Below, one piece after another: positions 53,403 through 61,938 of a stretch of DNA of 64,000 nt. The stretch lies in NCBI GenBank assembly GCA_965250115.1, contig CBDFNJ010000002.1:930001-994000 (forward strand), in the 5' to 3' direction. Within the stretch, counting starts at the first letter, position 1, and the number at the start of each line of letters is the position of its first letter. A program made the position numbers and the translations under genes. This DNA is from CBDFHB01 sp965250115 (GTDB lineage: Bacteria > Acidobacteriota > Vicinamibacteria > Marinacidobacterales > SMYC01). Under the pieces are notes generated by a model that saw only the letters and a list, made by a program, of their open reading frames with translations, ran no database searches and was not told where the DNA came from.

Positions 53403-53869
53403 TCGTTCTCGTCGTCGTCGATCGGGTTCAGGGAGATCCCCAGGAGCTCGGAGGCTTTTTTTTGGATCTCTAGCATCGTTTCCACCCGAGCCAGCCGGCG
53501 CTGGAGTCGGGCGTTCTCGCGCTCGAGCTCCTTGATCCGTGGAGCCTCTGCCTTCGCCTTCCGACCTCGCTTTCTCGACGTCAATCCCGCCTTGGCGATC
53601 TCGTCCCGTTGCCGACGCCAACTCGATAGATGCGACGAGTACAGTCCCTCGCGACGTAGAAGCGCCGCCACATCACCGTCACCCTTGCAGGCGTCCGCCT
53701 CGCGAACGATCCGCAGCTTGTATTCAGCGCTGAAACGTCGGCGCTTCGCTTTCTCACTCACTTCGAGATCGCGGACCCCCGCCGCAGCACCACGGTCGGC
53801 GAGATCTCCAGTCGCCCTACGGGCTCCTTCCGACCCCGCCGACGTCATTCTCTCAATCAACGTACTCAT
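53399..53869 (-). CDS. IS3-family transposase OrfA, second type
   Basis: 156 residues. Helix-turn-helix of the HTH_Tnp_1 kind (RRRFSAEYKLRIVREADACK, LLRREGLYSSHLSSWRRQR), then a coiled segment (RIKELERENARLQRRLARVE). The first 35 residues are not conserved in such proteins; an internal start near EVSEKAKRR is possible. Confidence 0.85.
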   Translation of the reverse strand: MSTLIERMTSAGSEGARRATGDLADRGAAAGVRDLEVSEKAKRRRFSAEYKLRIVREADACKGDGDVAALLRREGLYSSHLSSWRRQRDEIAKAGLTSRKRGRKAKAEAPRIKELERENARLQRRLARVETMLEIQKKASELLGISLNPIDDDEND

Positions 53870-54598
53870 CTATGATCCTCCTCCGCCCTCGACACTAATT
53901 TCAAGGAGCGGATTGTCTCAAGGATGTTGGCACAGAGGGGTCGAAGCCTCTCGTGCAACTCCGGTGGAGATCGAAGAGGCTCGTCGAGTCAAGTGAGCTC
54001 GTTCTCGAGATAGGCGAGATAGGGTCCCACGTCCGAACTGGCTTCCGGAGAGACAACATTGGTCGGGCTCGAGCGCCGTACAGACAATCTCATCGCTCTC
54101 TACCTCCTGCTCACGGCGATGCTCGTCGTCGTTTCCCGATGGAGCCTTCCGAGCTACCACCTCTTCGCGGCGCTCCATCTCGCGCTGGCGGGCGCCGTTT
54201 ACGCTCTGAGGCATCTTCCGCAAGAGCTTCCGCCCGTCGCTCGGTTCTTTCGTGACTGGTATCCCGCGATCGCGTTCCCGTTCCTCTACAAGGAAGTCGA
54301 GATCTTCGCGGGCGCGTTCGGGAACTGGGCGCTGACCGAGCTGCTGCAATCGCTGGAGGTAACGCTTTTCGCGGGGCATCCGAGCATTTACCTGAGCGAG
54401 CGACTGTCGTGGGTTCCGCTCTCCGAATACCTTCACTTTTGCTATTTCGCCTACGTTCTCTTGTTTCCGATCATCGGCGGAGATTGGTACTTCACGGGGA
54501 AGAAGACCTGGTTTCGAGAGCTCTTGTTTCTGCTCTCGATCACCTACGCGGTGAGCTATCTCTTCTACATTCTCTATCCCGTGGACAGTCCCTTTTAT

Positions 54599-55982
54599 GG
54601 GTCTACGCGGATTCGTGTGGGTTGAAAACTGCATTTCTGGGTAATGGCGGAAGGAAAGCCGCCACGATCTTCAGCTTGAGATATTCCTCGTCGCGATAGC
54701 CGTAGGCGCGTCGTTGCAGAACACGGATTTTGTTGTTGACCCCTTCAACTAGGCCGAGACCGACTTTGTTCTCCGGATGACAGTAGGAGGCGATACCATC
54801 CCAATGGGACTCAATCATACCGGCGAACTTCTGGTACGGATGCAGGCGTTGCCATTTGAGGCTGTCTTTCCAACGAGTGAAAAAGGCGCGAGCGCCGCGT
54901 TCGGTGCGGTAATCCCAGAGTTGCCCGAAGGCCTCCTTCAAAATATAGGCGGTGTTCAGGCGCCGGTTGGCCTGGAGCAACTTTTTGAGTGCGCGGCGAC
55001 CGTCTAGGCTCAGGTTCTCCCGCCGGGAAAGCAAAGTGTAACGCTGCCCCTTGATGTACGACCGGTCCTTGCCGCTGAGGCGTTTGTACTCACCGCGCCG
55101 GACCTCATCGAGGGCCTTTGACAGATGACGCATGATATGAAACTTGTCGAAGATGATCCGCGCATTAGGCGCGTTGTGAATCACCGAGTTCCGGAAGGGC
55201 TTCCACATATCCATGGCGGCCAGCTTGATACGGGCGCTTTTCTTTCCGCCCAGCGCCTTGAAGAACAAATCGATGTCGGTTTCTTTGCGACCCTCACCGC
55301 CCACCCAGATGGGACGCGCCCGCTCCAGGTCGCTGACAATGACGCGATAGTTATGTCCCTTGCGGATGGAGATCTCATCGACACCGATGGCCCGAGGCGC
55401 CGGTAGCCCCGCCTGGTCGACCTGCTCTTGCATGTAGAGCGTATCCAGAGCCTTCACCGTACCGTGGTGCAGACGTTCCATCTCGGCCACCGCCTTGTTC
55501 GGCATATCCCGGCACAGCTTGCCCACATGCGTCGCAAAACGCTGGGTGTAGCGCGAGTTGTTCGCCAGCCAGTCTAGGTGTTCTACATGCACACCGCCGC
55601 ACCCAGAACAGTTGACGCGCCAACGCTCGTATTCCAGATAGATCCGCCAGCCTGCCAACGACAGGTCGCGGACCCGGCACACTTGCTTGTCATAGCGCCC
55701 CCGGCACCGTTGCCCACAGTAAGAGCACACAGCTGTTTTTTTCGCCTCTTGAGCTGGATGACGCGGGCGTATCGGTCACCGAATAGACCCTTCAATCCGG
55801 CACCAACCACGAAACCTGGCAGCGCAAACAGCGAGCGGATCGACTGGGAATTTTTCACTCGGTTAGCCTATCCTAAAAATGGACCACTTTTCAGCACCTG
55901 ATGAAGTACTCGATACCTTTTCCACACAATGAGTTACACTGTTTTTCCGTCAGAACTTACCCACACGAATCCGCGTTAACCC
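54599..55982 (-). mobile_element. ISL3-family element, long copy E
   Basis: 1384 bases in minus orientation with the 8-base duplication CCTTTTAT (54591-54598 and 55983-55990). Nearly identical to copy D, including the TTAACG variant at the transposase-start end. Inserted in the PAP2 gene. Confidence 0.95.
54603..55730 (-). CDS. ISL3-family transposase, main frame (copy E)
   Basis: 375 residues, differing from copy D in only a few positions (for example VDQAGL against VDRAGL, and AYILKEA against AFILKEA). The zinc finger and DDE residues are intact. The N-terminal 41 residues are in the other frame from GTG 55858, with the A7 run at 55736-55742 (T7 on the plus strand) as the shift point. With copy D this is the likely source of active transposase. 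Confidence 0.9.
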   Translation of the reverse strand: MCSYCGQRCRGRYDKQVCRVRDLSLAGWRIYLEYERWRVNCSGCGGVHVEHLDWLANNSRYTQRFATHVGKLCRDMPNKAVAEMERLHHGTVKALDTLYMQEQVDQAGLPAPRAIGVDEISIRKGHNYRVIVSDLERARPIWVGGEGRKETDIDLFFKALGGKKSARIKLAAMDMWKPFRNSVIHNAPNARIIFDKFHIMRHLSKALDEVRRGEYKRLSGKDRSYIKGQRYTLLSRRENLSLDGRRALKKLLQANRRLNTAYILKEAFGQLWDYRTERGARAFFTRWKDSLKWQRLHPYQKFAGMIESHWDGIASYCHPENKVGLGLVEGVNNKIRVLQRRAYGYRDEEYLKLKIVAAFLPPLPRNAVFNPHESA

Positions 55983-56299
55983 CCTTTTATCTTGTACCCC
56001 CTCCTGGCGAGCCACTCGCGGGTCATACTTTTTACGATCTAGTGCACTTCGTTTCGGATAGAGGTGGCGCCCGCGGGGGGGCTTTCCCGAGCTCGCACGT
56101 CTCGGTCTCGACGGTTATCTTGCTCGTTACGCTCGAGCATCAGCCGCGCTGGCTCGTGTGGCTCCTCCCCGTCTATCTGGGGCTCGTCCTCGCAACCATA
56201 TACGGCCGGTTCCACTACGTCCTCGATATCGTAGCGGGACTTCTGCTCGCTCTCGTCATTGTCGCGGGCTACCGGTTCCTCGGCAGAAACGAGGCAGAA

Positions 56300-57286
56300 T
56301 CAAAAACGAACGCGGCCGCCCACGCCCTTGGCTAGCGCCATTTTGTAGAGAAACTGCGCCGACGCGAGATCCTCGACGGCGAGCCCGAGGGACTTGAACA
56401 GGGTGATCTCTTCCGGAAAGCTTCGGCCGAGCTGCTCGCCGATGAGAAGCTCGCCAATCTCCGCGCGAATGTGCGCGGGTCCGATGGCCCCTTCTTTGGC
56501 GGCAAAGAGGTAGTCCCCCGACTCGTTCAGGGTCGATTCGCGCCGATCGACGAAGAGGGTGGCGGCGACCATCGTGGCCGTGTCGATCTCGCGCGCCGCG
56601 GGAATACTCGAACCCACGGCATTGATGTGAGCGCCCTGCTTCAGCCATTCACGTTTCAAAACGGGTTCGCGCGAGTTCGTGGCGGTCACGATCACGTCCG
56701 CGTCGCGCACGGCACTCGCGACGTCCTTTGCGGGCTCGATCGGAAAGCTAACTCGGCCTTTCAGAGAGGCCGCGAAGCGCTCCGCGTTCTCAGGCTGCCG
56801 ACTCGCGACTCGCGCACGCTCGAAGCTCGCGACCGAGGCCATGGCTTCCAAATGAGCCTTGGCCTGCACCCCGGTACCCACGATGGCGAGGTCCTTGGCG
56901 CCGTCCCGTGCGAGGATCTTCGTCGCGACGCCCGAAACGGCGGCCGTTCGGATTGCGGTAATGGCGGAGGCATTGAACACTCCGAGAAGCTCTCCCGTCT
57001 CGGCGCTGTGTAGCAGTACTGCTCCCTGGTGAGCGTCGAGCCCGCGCTTCGGATTCTCCGGAAAGATGCACACTTCCTTGAGCGCGTAGGCCGGGTTCCC
57101 ACCGCCGCGGTAGGCCGGCATGAGGCCCAGATAGTGACCCGTTTGCGGAGGCTTGATGACGAAGCGCAGGGGATTGTGCGCTTCGTTTCTGGCGAGCGCC
57201 GCGAGAGCTTCCGACATCAGCTCGATACATTCGTTCATCGGGAGGAGCTCTTCGACCTCCTCGTGGCTGAGAACTACGATCTCCAT
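56300..57286 (-). CDS. ornithine cyclodeaminase/mu-crystallin family dehydrogenase
   Basis: 328 residues. Family marks: SEALAALARNEAHNPLRFVI, YALKEVCIFPENPKRGLDAH, HSAETGELLGVFNASAITAI RTAA in the substrate region, then the Rossmann motif LAIVGTGVQAKAHLEAM (NAD(P) binding) and GAHINAVGSSIPAAREID. Members are ornithine cyclodeaminases, alanine dehydrogenases or pyrroline-2-carboxylate/ketimine reductases; the exact substrate cannot be told. ATG at 57286. Its last 36 bases overlap the end of the PAP2 gene on the opposite strand. Confidence 0.85.
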   Translation of the reverse strand: MEIVVLSHEEVEELLPMNECIELMSEALAALARNEAHNPLRFVIKPPQTGHYLGLMPAYRGGGNPAYALKEVCIFPENPKRGLDAHQGAVLLHSAETGELLGVFNASAITAIRTAAVSGVATKILARDGAKDLAIVGTGVQAKAHLEAMASVASFERARVASRQPENAERFAASLKGRVSFPIEPAKDVASAVRDADVIVTATNSREPVLKREWLKQGAHINAVGSSIPAAREIDTATMVAATLFVDRRESTLNESGDYLFAAKEGAIGPAHIRAEIGELLIGEQLGRSFPEEITLFKSLGLAVEDLASAQFLYKMALAKGVGGRVRF

Positions 57287-57559
57287 GGCCGCTCCTCTCT
57301 CTGGAACCGGCGGCCTGCTAGCGTTACTTCAGCGCTGCGCTCGAGCTTCCGGGTCTCCATGGGTCGGTCGATGAGGATAGCACAGCACCAGCAGGGTGCC
57401 GAGGCCGTGTCGCCTTTCCGCAACAAGCCCGCTGTAGCCTTGGCACTAGAAGTGTCGAACGTTTCGGTTATGATGAGCATCGTGACGTTCCCACGTCTGC
57501 TCTGGCTCACGTTTCTACACTCGCAATACCGGCTCGCGGAGCAGCCTTAGCCTTCCAAC

Positions 57560-58678
57560 GTGCGACGCCCCGAGATCTTCGTTCTGTCTTCGCTCCTCCT
57601 GATGGCAGGCCTCGCCGAGGCACAGTCACCCTCGATCGAGCTCTATACCGTCGGCGTCGGGGACGCTCTGTTCAACAAGTTCGGTCACGCAGCGTTGTGC
57701 GTCGTGGGGCCCGAGCATCCCGGGGGGGGCACCTGCTACAACTATGGCAGCGCGGATTTTTCTCGGCCGATCGGTCTGTCCTGGGGGGTCTTTCGCGGCC
57801 GGGCCGAGTTCTGGGTCGCGGTATCGGACCTGATCACCATGATCGACGGATTCGAGAGTCAAGATCGGACCATCTACAGGCAGGTCCTGCCGCTCGATAA
57901 AGAAAGTGCAGAGCAGCTCGCGAGCAACCTCGCGATGGACGCCGCGCCGGAGAATCGCATCTATATCTACAACCACTATCTCGAGAACTGCTCGACGAGG
58001 CCACGCGACCTCATCGATAGCGCGACGGGGGGCGCACTTCGTGAAGACGACGTGCCGTTTGGTACGTTTCGGGAGCTAGCGCTCCCGGGCCTCGCCTCGT
58101 TTCACTGGACTCTCGTCCCCGCGACAGACTGGATCATGGGCCGATGGGTCGACGGTCCCATCGGAACCTACGAAGCCATGTTTCTGCCTCGTATGTTGCG
58201 CGACGCGGTGGAACAACGTTTGGACGCGGAACCCTCCATCGTCTACGAGCGGAGAGCTCCCTTGGAACCGCCCGACGTCACCGGCGCGCGCGAGACGTTC
58301 TGGATCGTCGTCACGGTTTTTGTGTTCTTGGTGGGTATCGGCATCGTGCTCGGTCCGCCGCTCGTTTCGAGTCGCGCCCAGAGGCTCGCCGCCCTGGCCC
58401 TAGCTCTCCCCGGGCTTCTGCTTCTCTTCGCGGCGGCCGTATCGGGCTTGCCGGAGCTGAGGGTGAACGAACTCCTGCTCGTGCTCGTCCCTCTAGACCT
58501 GCTGTTGCTCTCGACCCGCGACCGCCTCGTTCGTTTCTATGCTTCACTCCGATTGCTCGAGCTGATCGCGGTCGCGCTGCTCCGCTTCACCGGGACGCTC
58601 GTGCAGCCCCTGTGGCCGTTCTGGCTGCTCGCCTTCGGGGTTATCGCGGCCGTCGCACTGAAAACTCGTAAAGCCTAA
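57560..58678 (+). CDS. DUF4105 (Lnb N-terminal-like) periplasmic domain plus membrane segments
   Basis: 372 residues from GTG 57560. Signal peptide RRPEIFVLSSLLLMAGLAEA. DUF4105 domain to about 225: IELYTVGVGDALFNKFGHAA, then CYNYGSADFS and YNHYLENCSTRPRDLIDSA, with the conserved His and Cys that suggest a papain-like/NlpC-type fold. Four membrane segments follow (TFWIVVTVFVFLVGIGIVLG onward). The family is widespread in Bacteroidota and Acidobacteriota and is thought to be an inner-membrane hydrolase or amidase, unproven. No operon partner. Confidence 0.8.
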   Translation: MRRPEIFVLSSLLLMAGLAEAQSPSIELYTVGVGDALFNKFGHAALCVVGPEHPGGGTCYNYGSADFSRPIGLSWGVFRGRAEFWVAVSDLITMIDGFESQDRTIYRQVLPLDKESAEQLASNLAMDAAPENRIYIYNHYLENCSTRPRDLIDSATGGALREDDVPFGTFRELALPGLASFHWTLVPATDWIMGRWVDGPIGTYEAMFLPRMLRDAVEQRLDAEPSIVYERRAPLEPPDVTGARETFWIVVTVFVFLVGIGIVLGPPLVSSRAQRLAALALALPGLLLLFAAAVSGLPELRVNELLLVLVPLDLLLLSTRDRLVRFYASLRLLELIAVALLRFTGTLVQPLWPFWLLAFGVIAAVALKTRKA

Positions 58679-58717
58679 GCTGACGCGCAAGTCGGCGAAG
58701 ACGACCCTTCGTCCTGA

Positions 58718-58758
58718 ACCTCTCCCCAGCGGGTTCATGAGCCCCTCTGGGGAGAGGT
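58718..58758. terminator. hairpin of the CTCTCCCC type
   Basis: ACCTCTCCCCAG (58718-58729) and CTGGGGAGAGGT (58747-58758) are perfect 12-base arms. They share the core sequence with 28884-28958. Placed just after the DUF4105 gene and at the end of the ureohydrolase remnant. Confidence 0.6.
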
Positions 58759-58761
58759 CGG

Positions 58762-59291
58762 CGTTCTCGGGTATGTGCTCGAGCCGCGATAGCTCGCAAG
58801 GCAGGTCCCGAGCTTCGAAGAGGCGGAGTCGGTTCCGGTAACGCTCCACCTGCCGTTCCTGCTCGTCGTTCATCGTACGAATGCCGAGCTGCGTGACGCT
58901 CGCGACGTGTCCCATCTCCAGGATGATTCTCCTCGAGCAGCAACTCGAGGCGGGCGCGGTAGTCATGGAAGCTCGCGTGCCACGTGGTCCCGGGTTTCAA
59001 ATCTCCGATGTCGACGACGCTGCGGGTCAAGTCGACACCGCTCTCACTCGTCGCGTTGTAGCAACGGCCGTCATATGCCTCTCGGATGCACATGGGGGCT
59101 TCCGCGCAGCCTTTGAGAAAAGTAGATTGCGAATCGTCCGGCAGCCCCAGAAACACCCGGGGTGTGCGTGCGTCCTCGGGCCGAGTGAAGCGGCCGGCAA
59201 AGGGAATGGGAGCGTCCAGGGGCGGTTTATGCGGGATCGCAAGTCTCGGTCCGCATGCTATAATAATCTTCTTCCAGAACAATTCGAGCAA
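58762..59291 (-). pseudogene. arginase/agmatinase-family (ureohydrolase) remnant
   Basis: Minus-strand reading from ATG 59291 gives an N-terminus like ureohydrolases (VFLGLPDDSQSTFLKGCAEA, MCIREAYDG, SVVDIGDL). It then moves into a different frame near 58930, where ILEMGHVASVTQLGIRTM continues the middle of the family. The segment between them, which should carry the metal motifs GGDH and DAHxD, is missing, and the end is cut at the hairpin. The gene is therefore a deletion product without a catalytic centre. Confidence 0.6.
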
Positions 59292-59315
59292 ATTTCCCGT
59301 GGAGGCTAACCGCCG

Positions 59316-60491
59316 ATGGCGTATTTCGACCTGAATCCTCTGCTCGCTAAGATGCTGGACGTCGCGCCCGACATCTCGGACTTGAATCTGTCAGTGGGGA
59401 AACCACCGCAGGTCGAGGTACAGGGTAAGCTCCGCAGCGTGCCCTACGCGGGTGTCGAGAAGCTGTCTCCGTACCACACGGAGCTCATCGCGATGCGTTT
59501 GTTGCGAGGCAAGCTCGACCTGACCGAGAAGCTTCTGCGAACCGGCTCGGTCGACCTGTCCTACTCGCTCGCAAAGAGAACCCGGTTTCGCGTGAACGTC
59601 TTCTCTCAACGAGGTTCCTACTCGGTCGTGCTCCGCGTCATCGCGACCGAGATCCCGACCATCGAAGGCCTGGGATTACCCGAGCAGATCAACGAGATCA
59701 CTCAGGAGCGCACTGGTATCGTCCTCGTGACCGGTCCCACCGGATCGGGAAAGTCGACGACTCTAGCGGCCGTCATCAACAAGATGAACCGCGAACAGTC
59801 GATGCACATCATCACCATCGAGGATCCGATCGAGTATTTGCATCCCTCTCTCGAGGCGACTATCAACTAGAGGGAAGTCGGGGCCGATACCGAGACTTTC
59901 GCGCTCGCACTTCGTGCCGCCTTGAGGCAGGCACCCAAGGTCATCCTCGTCGGCGAGATGCGTGACGTCGAGACCATCTCGACGGCACTGGAGGCTGCGG
60001 AGACGGGCCATCTCGTTCTCTCGACGCTGCACAACATCAATGCCTCCAAGACTATCGATCGTATCGTCGGCGTATTCCCGAAGAACGAGGAGCGGCAGAT
60101 CCGAACGCGCTTCTCCCAGTCGTTCAAATGGATCGTCAGTCAGCGTTTGGTACCCAAGAAGAGCGGAGAGCGCACGGCCGTCTGCGAAATTCTTCGCGGC
60201 ACCGCGCGAACTCGAGACTATATCCGGGAGGGCGAGAAAGAGGGGAAGAGCCTCCTCGACGCTATGGAGGACGGCGCGCTCGAAGGCATGCAGAGCTTTG
60301 ACTCCGAGCTCAAGAAGCTGATCGAGTCGGGTGAGCTTGACGTCGAGACCGCGCTCTCCTATTCGACGAACTCTGCCAACTTGAAGCTGAAGCTCGCGAT
60401 GGAGTCGGGCGGGCAAACGGCCGAGGGCTCTCCGAAAGTCTCTCGAGCCCCGGCGATGAGCAACGAAATGGACAACCTAATCGAGAGGTAG
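59316..60491 (+). pseudogene. PilT-like type IV pilus retraction ATPase with internal amber codon
   Basis: 391-codon frame from ATG 59316 with a TATAAT box at 59259. PAS-like N-terminal domain to about 110, then Walker A TGPTGSGKSTTLAAVINKMN, the Asp box EDPIEYLH, Walker B-type KVILVGEMRDVETISTALEA, and the His box GHLVLSTLHNINASKTIDRI. At 59868-59870 a TAG stands exactly where the invariant Gln of the motif INQREVG is expected (IN-stop-REVG), a C-to-T change of CAG. The upstream half stops after 184 residues; the downstream half has an internal Met at 59922. PilT drives pilus retraction and twitching. If the change is real the ATPase is truncated before the His box. Confidence 0.85.
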
Positions 60492-60493
60492 GC

Positions 60494-61848
60494 GTGCAAA
60501 CCAGCTGCCCGAAATGCTCCAATCGACTCGCCATCGACCACGCCAAGGTTCCGGCGACGCCGTTCATGCTCAAGTGTCCCAAGTGTCAGGGTACGATCAA
60601 GCTTCCCGGAAGAGGTAATGCCCAGGCAGCACCTCCCGCGACAGCTCCTTCGCAGGGAACGCAAAGTACTCCCCCTCCTGCTTCCGCGCCGCAGCAGAGG
60701 CCGCCCGCGGCGGCGTCGAGTCCGGTGCCCGCCGCGCCGGCGCCGCCAGGCTCGGCGGGAAGCGCTCTGGTCTCGTTTCCCGCCCCGGATCAGAACAACC
60801 AGATGGCCGCCGTCCTGACACGACTCGGTTTCGCGGTCGAGTCTCTAGAACCGGCTCAAGAGAAGATGCTGCGACTCCAGCAGGGCGAGTACCACTTCGT
60901 CGTCACCAGCCGAAACGGCGTTTCGGAAGAGCTCAACGTCTACCAGGCCGTTCTGACTCTCCCTCCCGAGATTCGGCGCCGTCTGTTCCTCATGGTCGTC
61001 GGGGACGAGTTCAAGACCGGCGAAGGGACGCAGGCCTTCGCCGTTTTGGCCGACCTCGTTGTGCATCCCCACGATGCGACGAGCTACGATCGACTCGTCG
61101 CACATACGGTAGGAGAGCGGCGCCGACTCTATAAAACCGGGTCTACGCGGATTCGTGTGGGTAAGTCCTGACGGAAAAACAGTGTAACTCATTGTGTGGA
61201 AAAAGTATCGAGTACTTCATCAGGTGCTGAAAAGTGGTCCATTTTTAGGATAGGCTAACCGAGTGAAAAATTCCCAGTCGATCCGCTCGCTGTTTGCGCT
61301 GCCAGGTTTCGTGGTGTGCCGGATTGAAGGGTCTATTCGGTGACCGATACGCCCGCGTCATCCAGCTCAAGAGGCGAAAAAACAGCTGTGTGCTCTTACT
61401 GTGGGCAACGGTGCCGGGGGCGCTATGACAAGCAAGTGTGCCGGGTCCGCGACCTGTCGTTGGCAGGCTGGCGGATCTATCTGGAATACGAGCGTTGGCG
61501 CGTCAACTGTCCTGGGTGCGGCGGTTTGCATGTAGAACACCTGGACTGGCTGGCGAACAACTCGCGCTACACCTAGCGTTTTGCGACGCATGTGGGCAAG
61601 CTGTGCCGGACAAGGCGGTGGCCGAGATGGAACGTCTGCGCCTCCTAGTTGAAGGGGTCAACAACAAAATCCGTGTGCTGCAACGACGCGCCTACGGCTA
61701 TCGCGACGAGGAATATCTCAAGCTGAAGATCGTGGCGGCATTCCTTCCGCCATTACCCAGAAATGCCGTCTTCAACCCACACGAATCCGCGTAGACCCAT
61801 AAAACCTACTGGGACGCCGAAGACAGGAAGCTCGAGGGGCTCCTCTAA
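60494..61848 (+). pseudogene. zinc-ribbon protein interrupted by short ISL3 copy F
   Basis: Starts at GTG 60494, two bases after the pilT stop. Residues 1-40 are an MJ0042-type zinc ribbon (CPKCSNRL, then KCPKCQGTIKLPG). A Pro/Ala-rich linker (45-90) is followed by an alpha/beta domain (MAAVLTRLGFAVESLEPAQE, EYHFVVTSRNGVSEELNVYQ). It is cut at 61139. Removing copy F with one ATAAAACC restores RRLYK-TYWDAEDRKLEGLL and a stop at 61848, about 231 residues. Such proteins are often linked with pilus or gliding motors, and the position right after pilT suggests the same operon. Confidence 0.82.
61139..61798 (+). mobile_element. short non-autonomous ISL3-family element, copy F
   Basis: 660 bases with perfect terminal repeats and the 8-base duplication ATAAAACC (61131-61138 and 61799-61806). 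Same central deletion as copies A and G. The slippery run has six A instead of seven. Inserted near the 3' end of the zinc-ribbon gene. Confidence 0.92.
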
Positions 61849-61938
61849 CCTCCGAGCAAGGATTCGTCCCTCCCCTCGACCCTTAGCCCCCGATCCGAAT
61901 CCCCGTTCCGCAAAAAGGGCGTAGTATGTGCGGAAGCC

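Larger units (their letters stand above)
52230..53932 (-). mobile_element. IS3-family element (second type)
   Basis: About 1.7 kb. Imperfect inverted ends: TGTCAACGACTTTGAGACA at 52230 and, on the other strand, TGCCAACATCCTTGAGACA at 53932. OrfA and OrfB are on the minus strand. The flanks (AACG on the left, CAGA on the right) do not match, so either the ends are a few bases off or the duplication was lost. Confidence 0.8.
51728..53996 (+). pseudogene. secreted protein of unknown function interrupted by an IS3-type element
   Basis: Starts at ATG 51728 with a very strong ribosome site (AAAGGAGG). Signal peptide MELKALVTLLGAGWLLGGIA. Mature part: TTGGALRAVASELTLTVENY, TKLQQILEEEGADAAIAALR, RIVHVRVHEGENGRQVIIIT. 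The frame enters the element at 52230. Beyond the element, 53934-53996 reads RGVEASRATPVEIEEARRVK then stop, which could be the original C-terminus. No target duplication is visible, so the junction may have lost bases. No family recognised. Confidence 0.6.
54059..56335 (+). pseudogene. PAP2-superfamily membrane phosphatase/transferase interrupted by ISL3 copy E
   Basis: The 5' part from TTG 54059 (ribosome site GGAGA) encodes five or so membrane segments (LIALYLLLTAMLVVVSRW, LLFLLSITYAVSYLFYILYP). The 3' part has the PAP2 motifs GGAFPSSHVSVSTVILLV and TIYGRFHYVLDIVAG with the catalytic histidines. Removing 54599-55982 plus one CCTTTTAT joins VDSPFY-LVPPPGEPLAGH in frame, about 297 residues. 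The family covers lipid phosphatases and inositol phosphorylceramide-type synthases. The split separates the PSSH and HxxxD motifs from the leading spans, so the product is non-functional. The end overlaps the convergent cyclodeaminase gene. Confidence 0.85.

Noticed and set aside
52464..53996. 510-codon plus-strand frame opposite the second IS3 element
   Set aside because: Antisense of orfA/orfB; only its last 20 codons (after 53932) are of interest as a possible displaced gene end.
59868..59870. Stop codon reassignment (TAG read as Gln)
   Set aside because: Other intact genes end with TAG, such as the type III PKS and the histidine kinase, so reassignment is unlikely.
15429..61806. CRISPR array or tandem repeat explanation for the recurring ISL3-like segments
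   Set aside because: The repeats are hundreds of bases long, dispersed, have inverted ends and target duplications, and encode a transposase.
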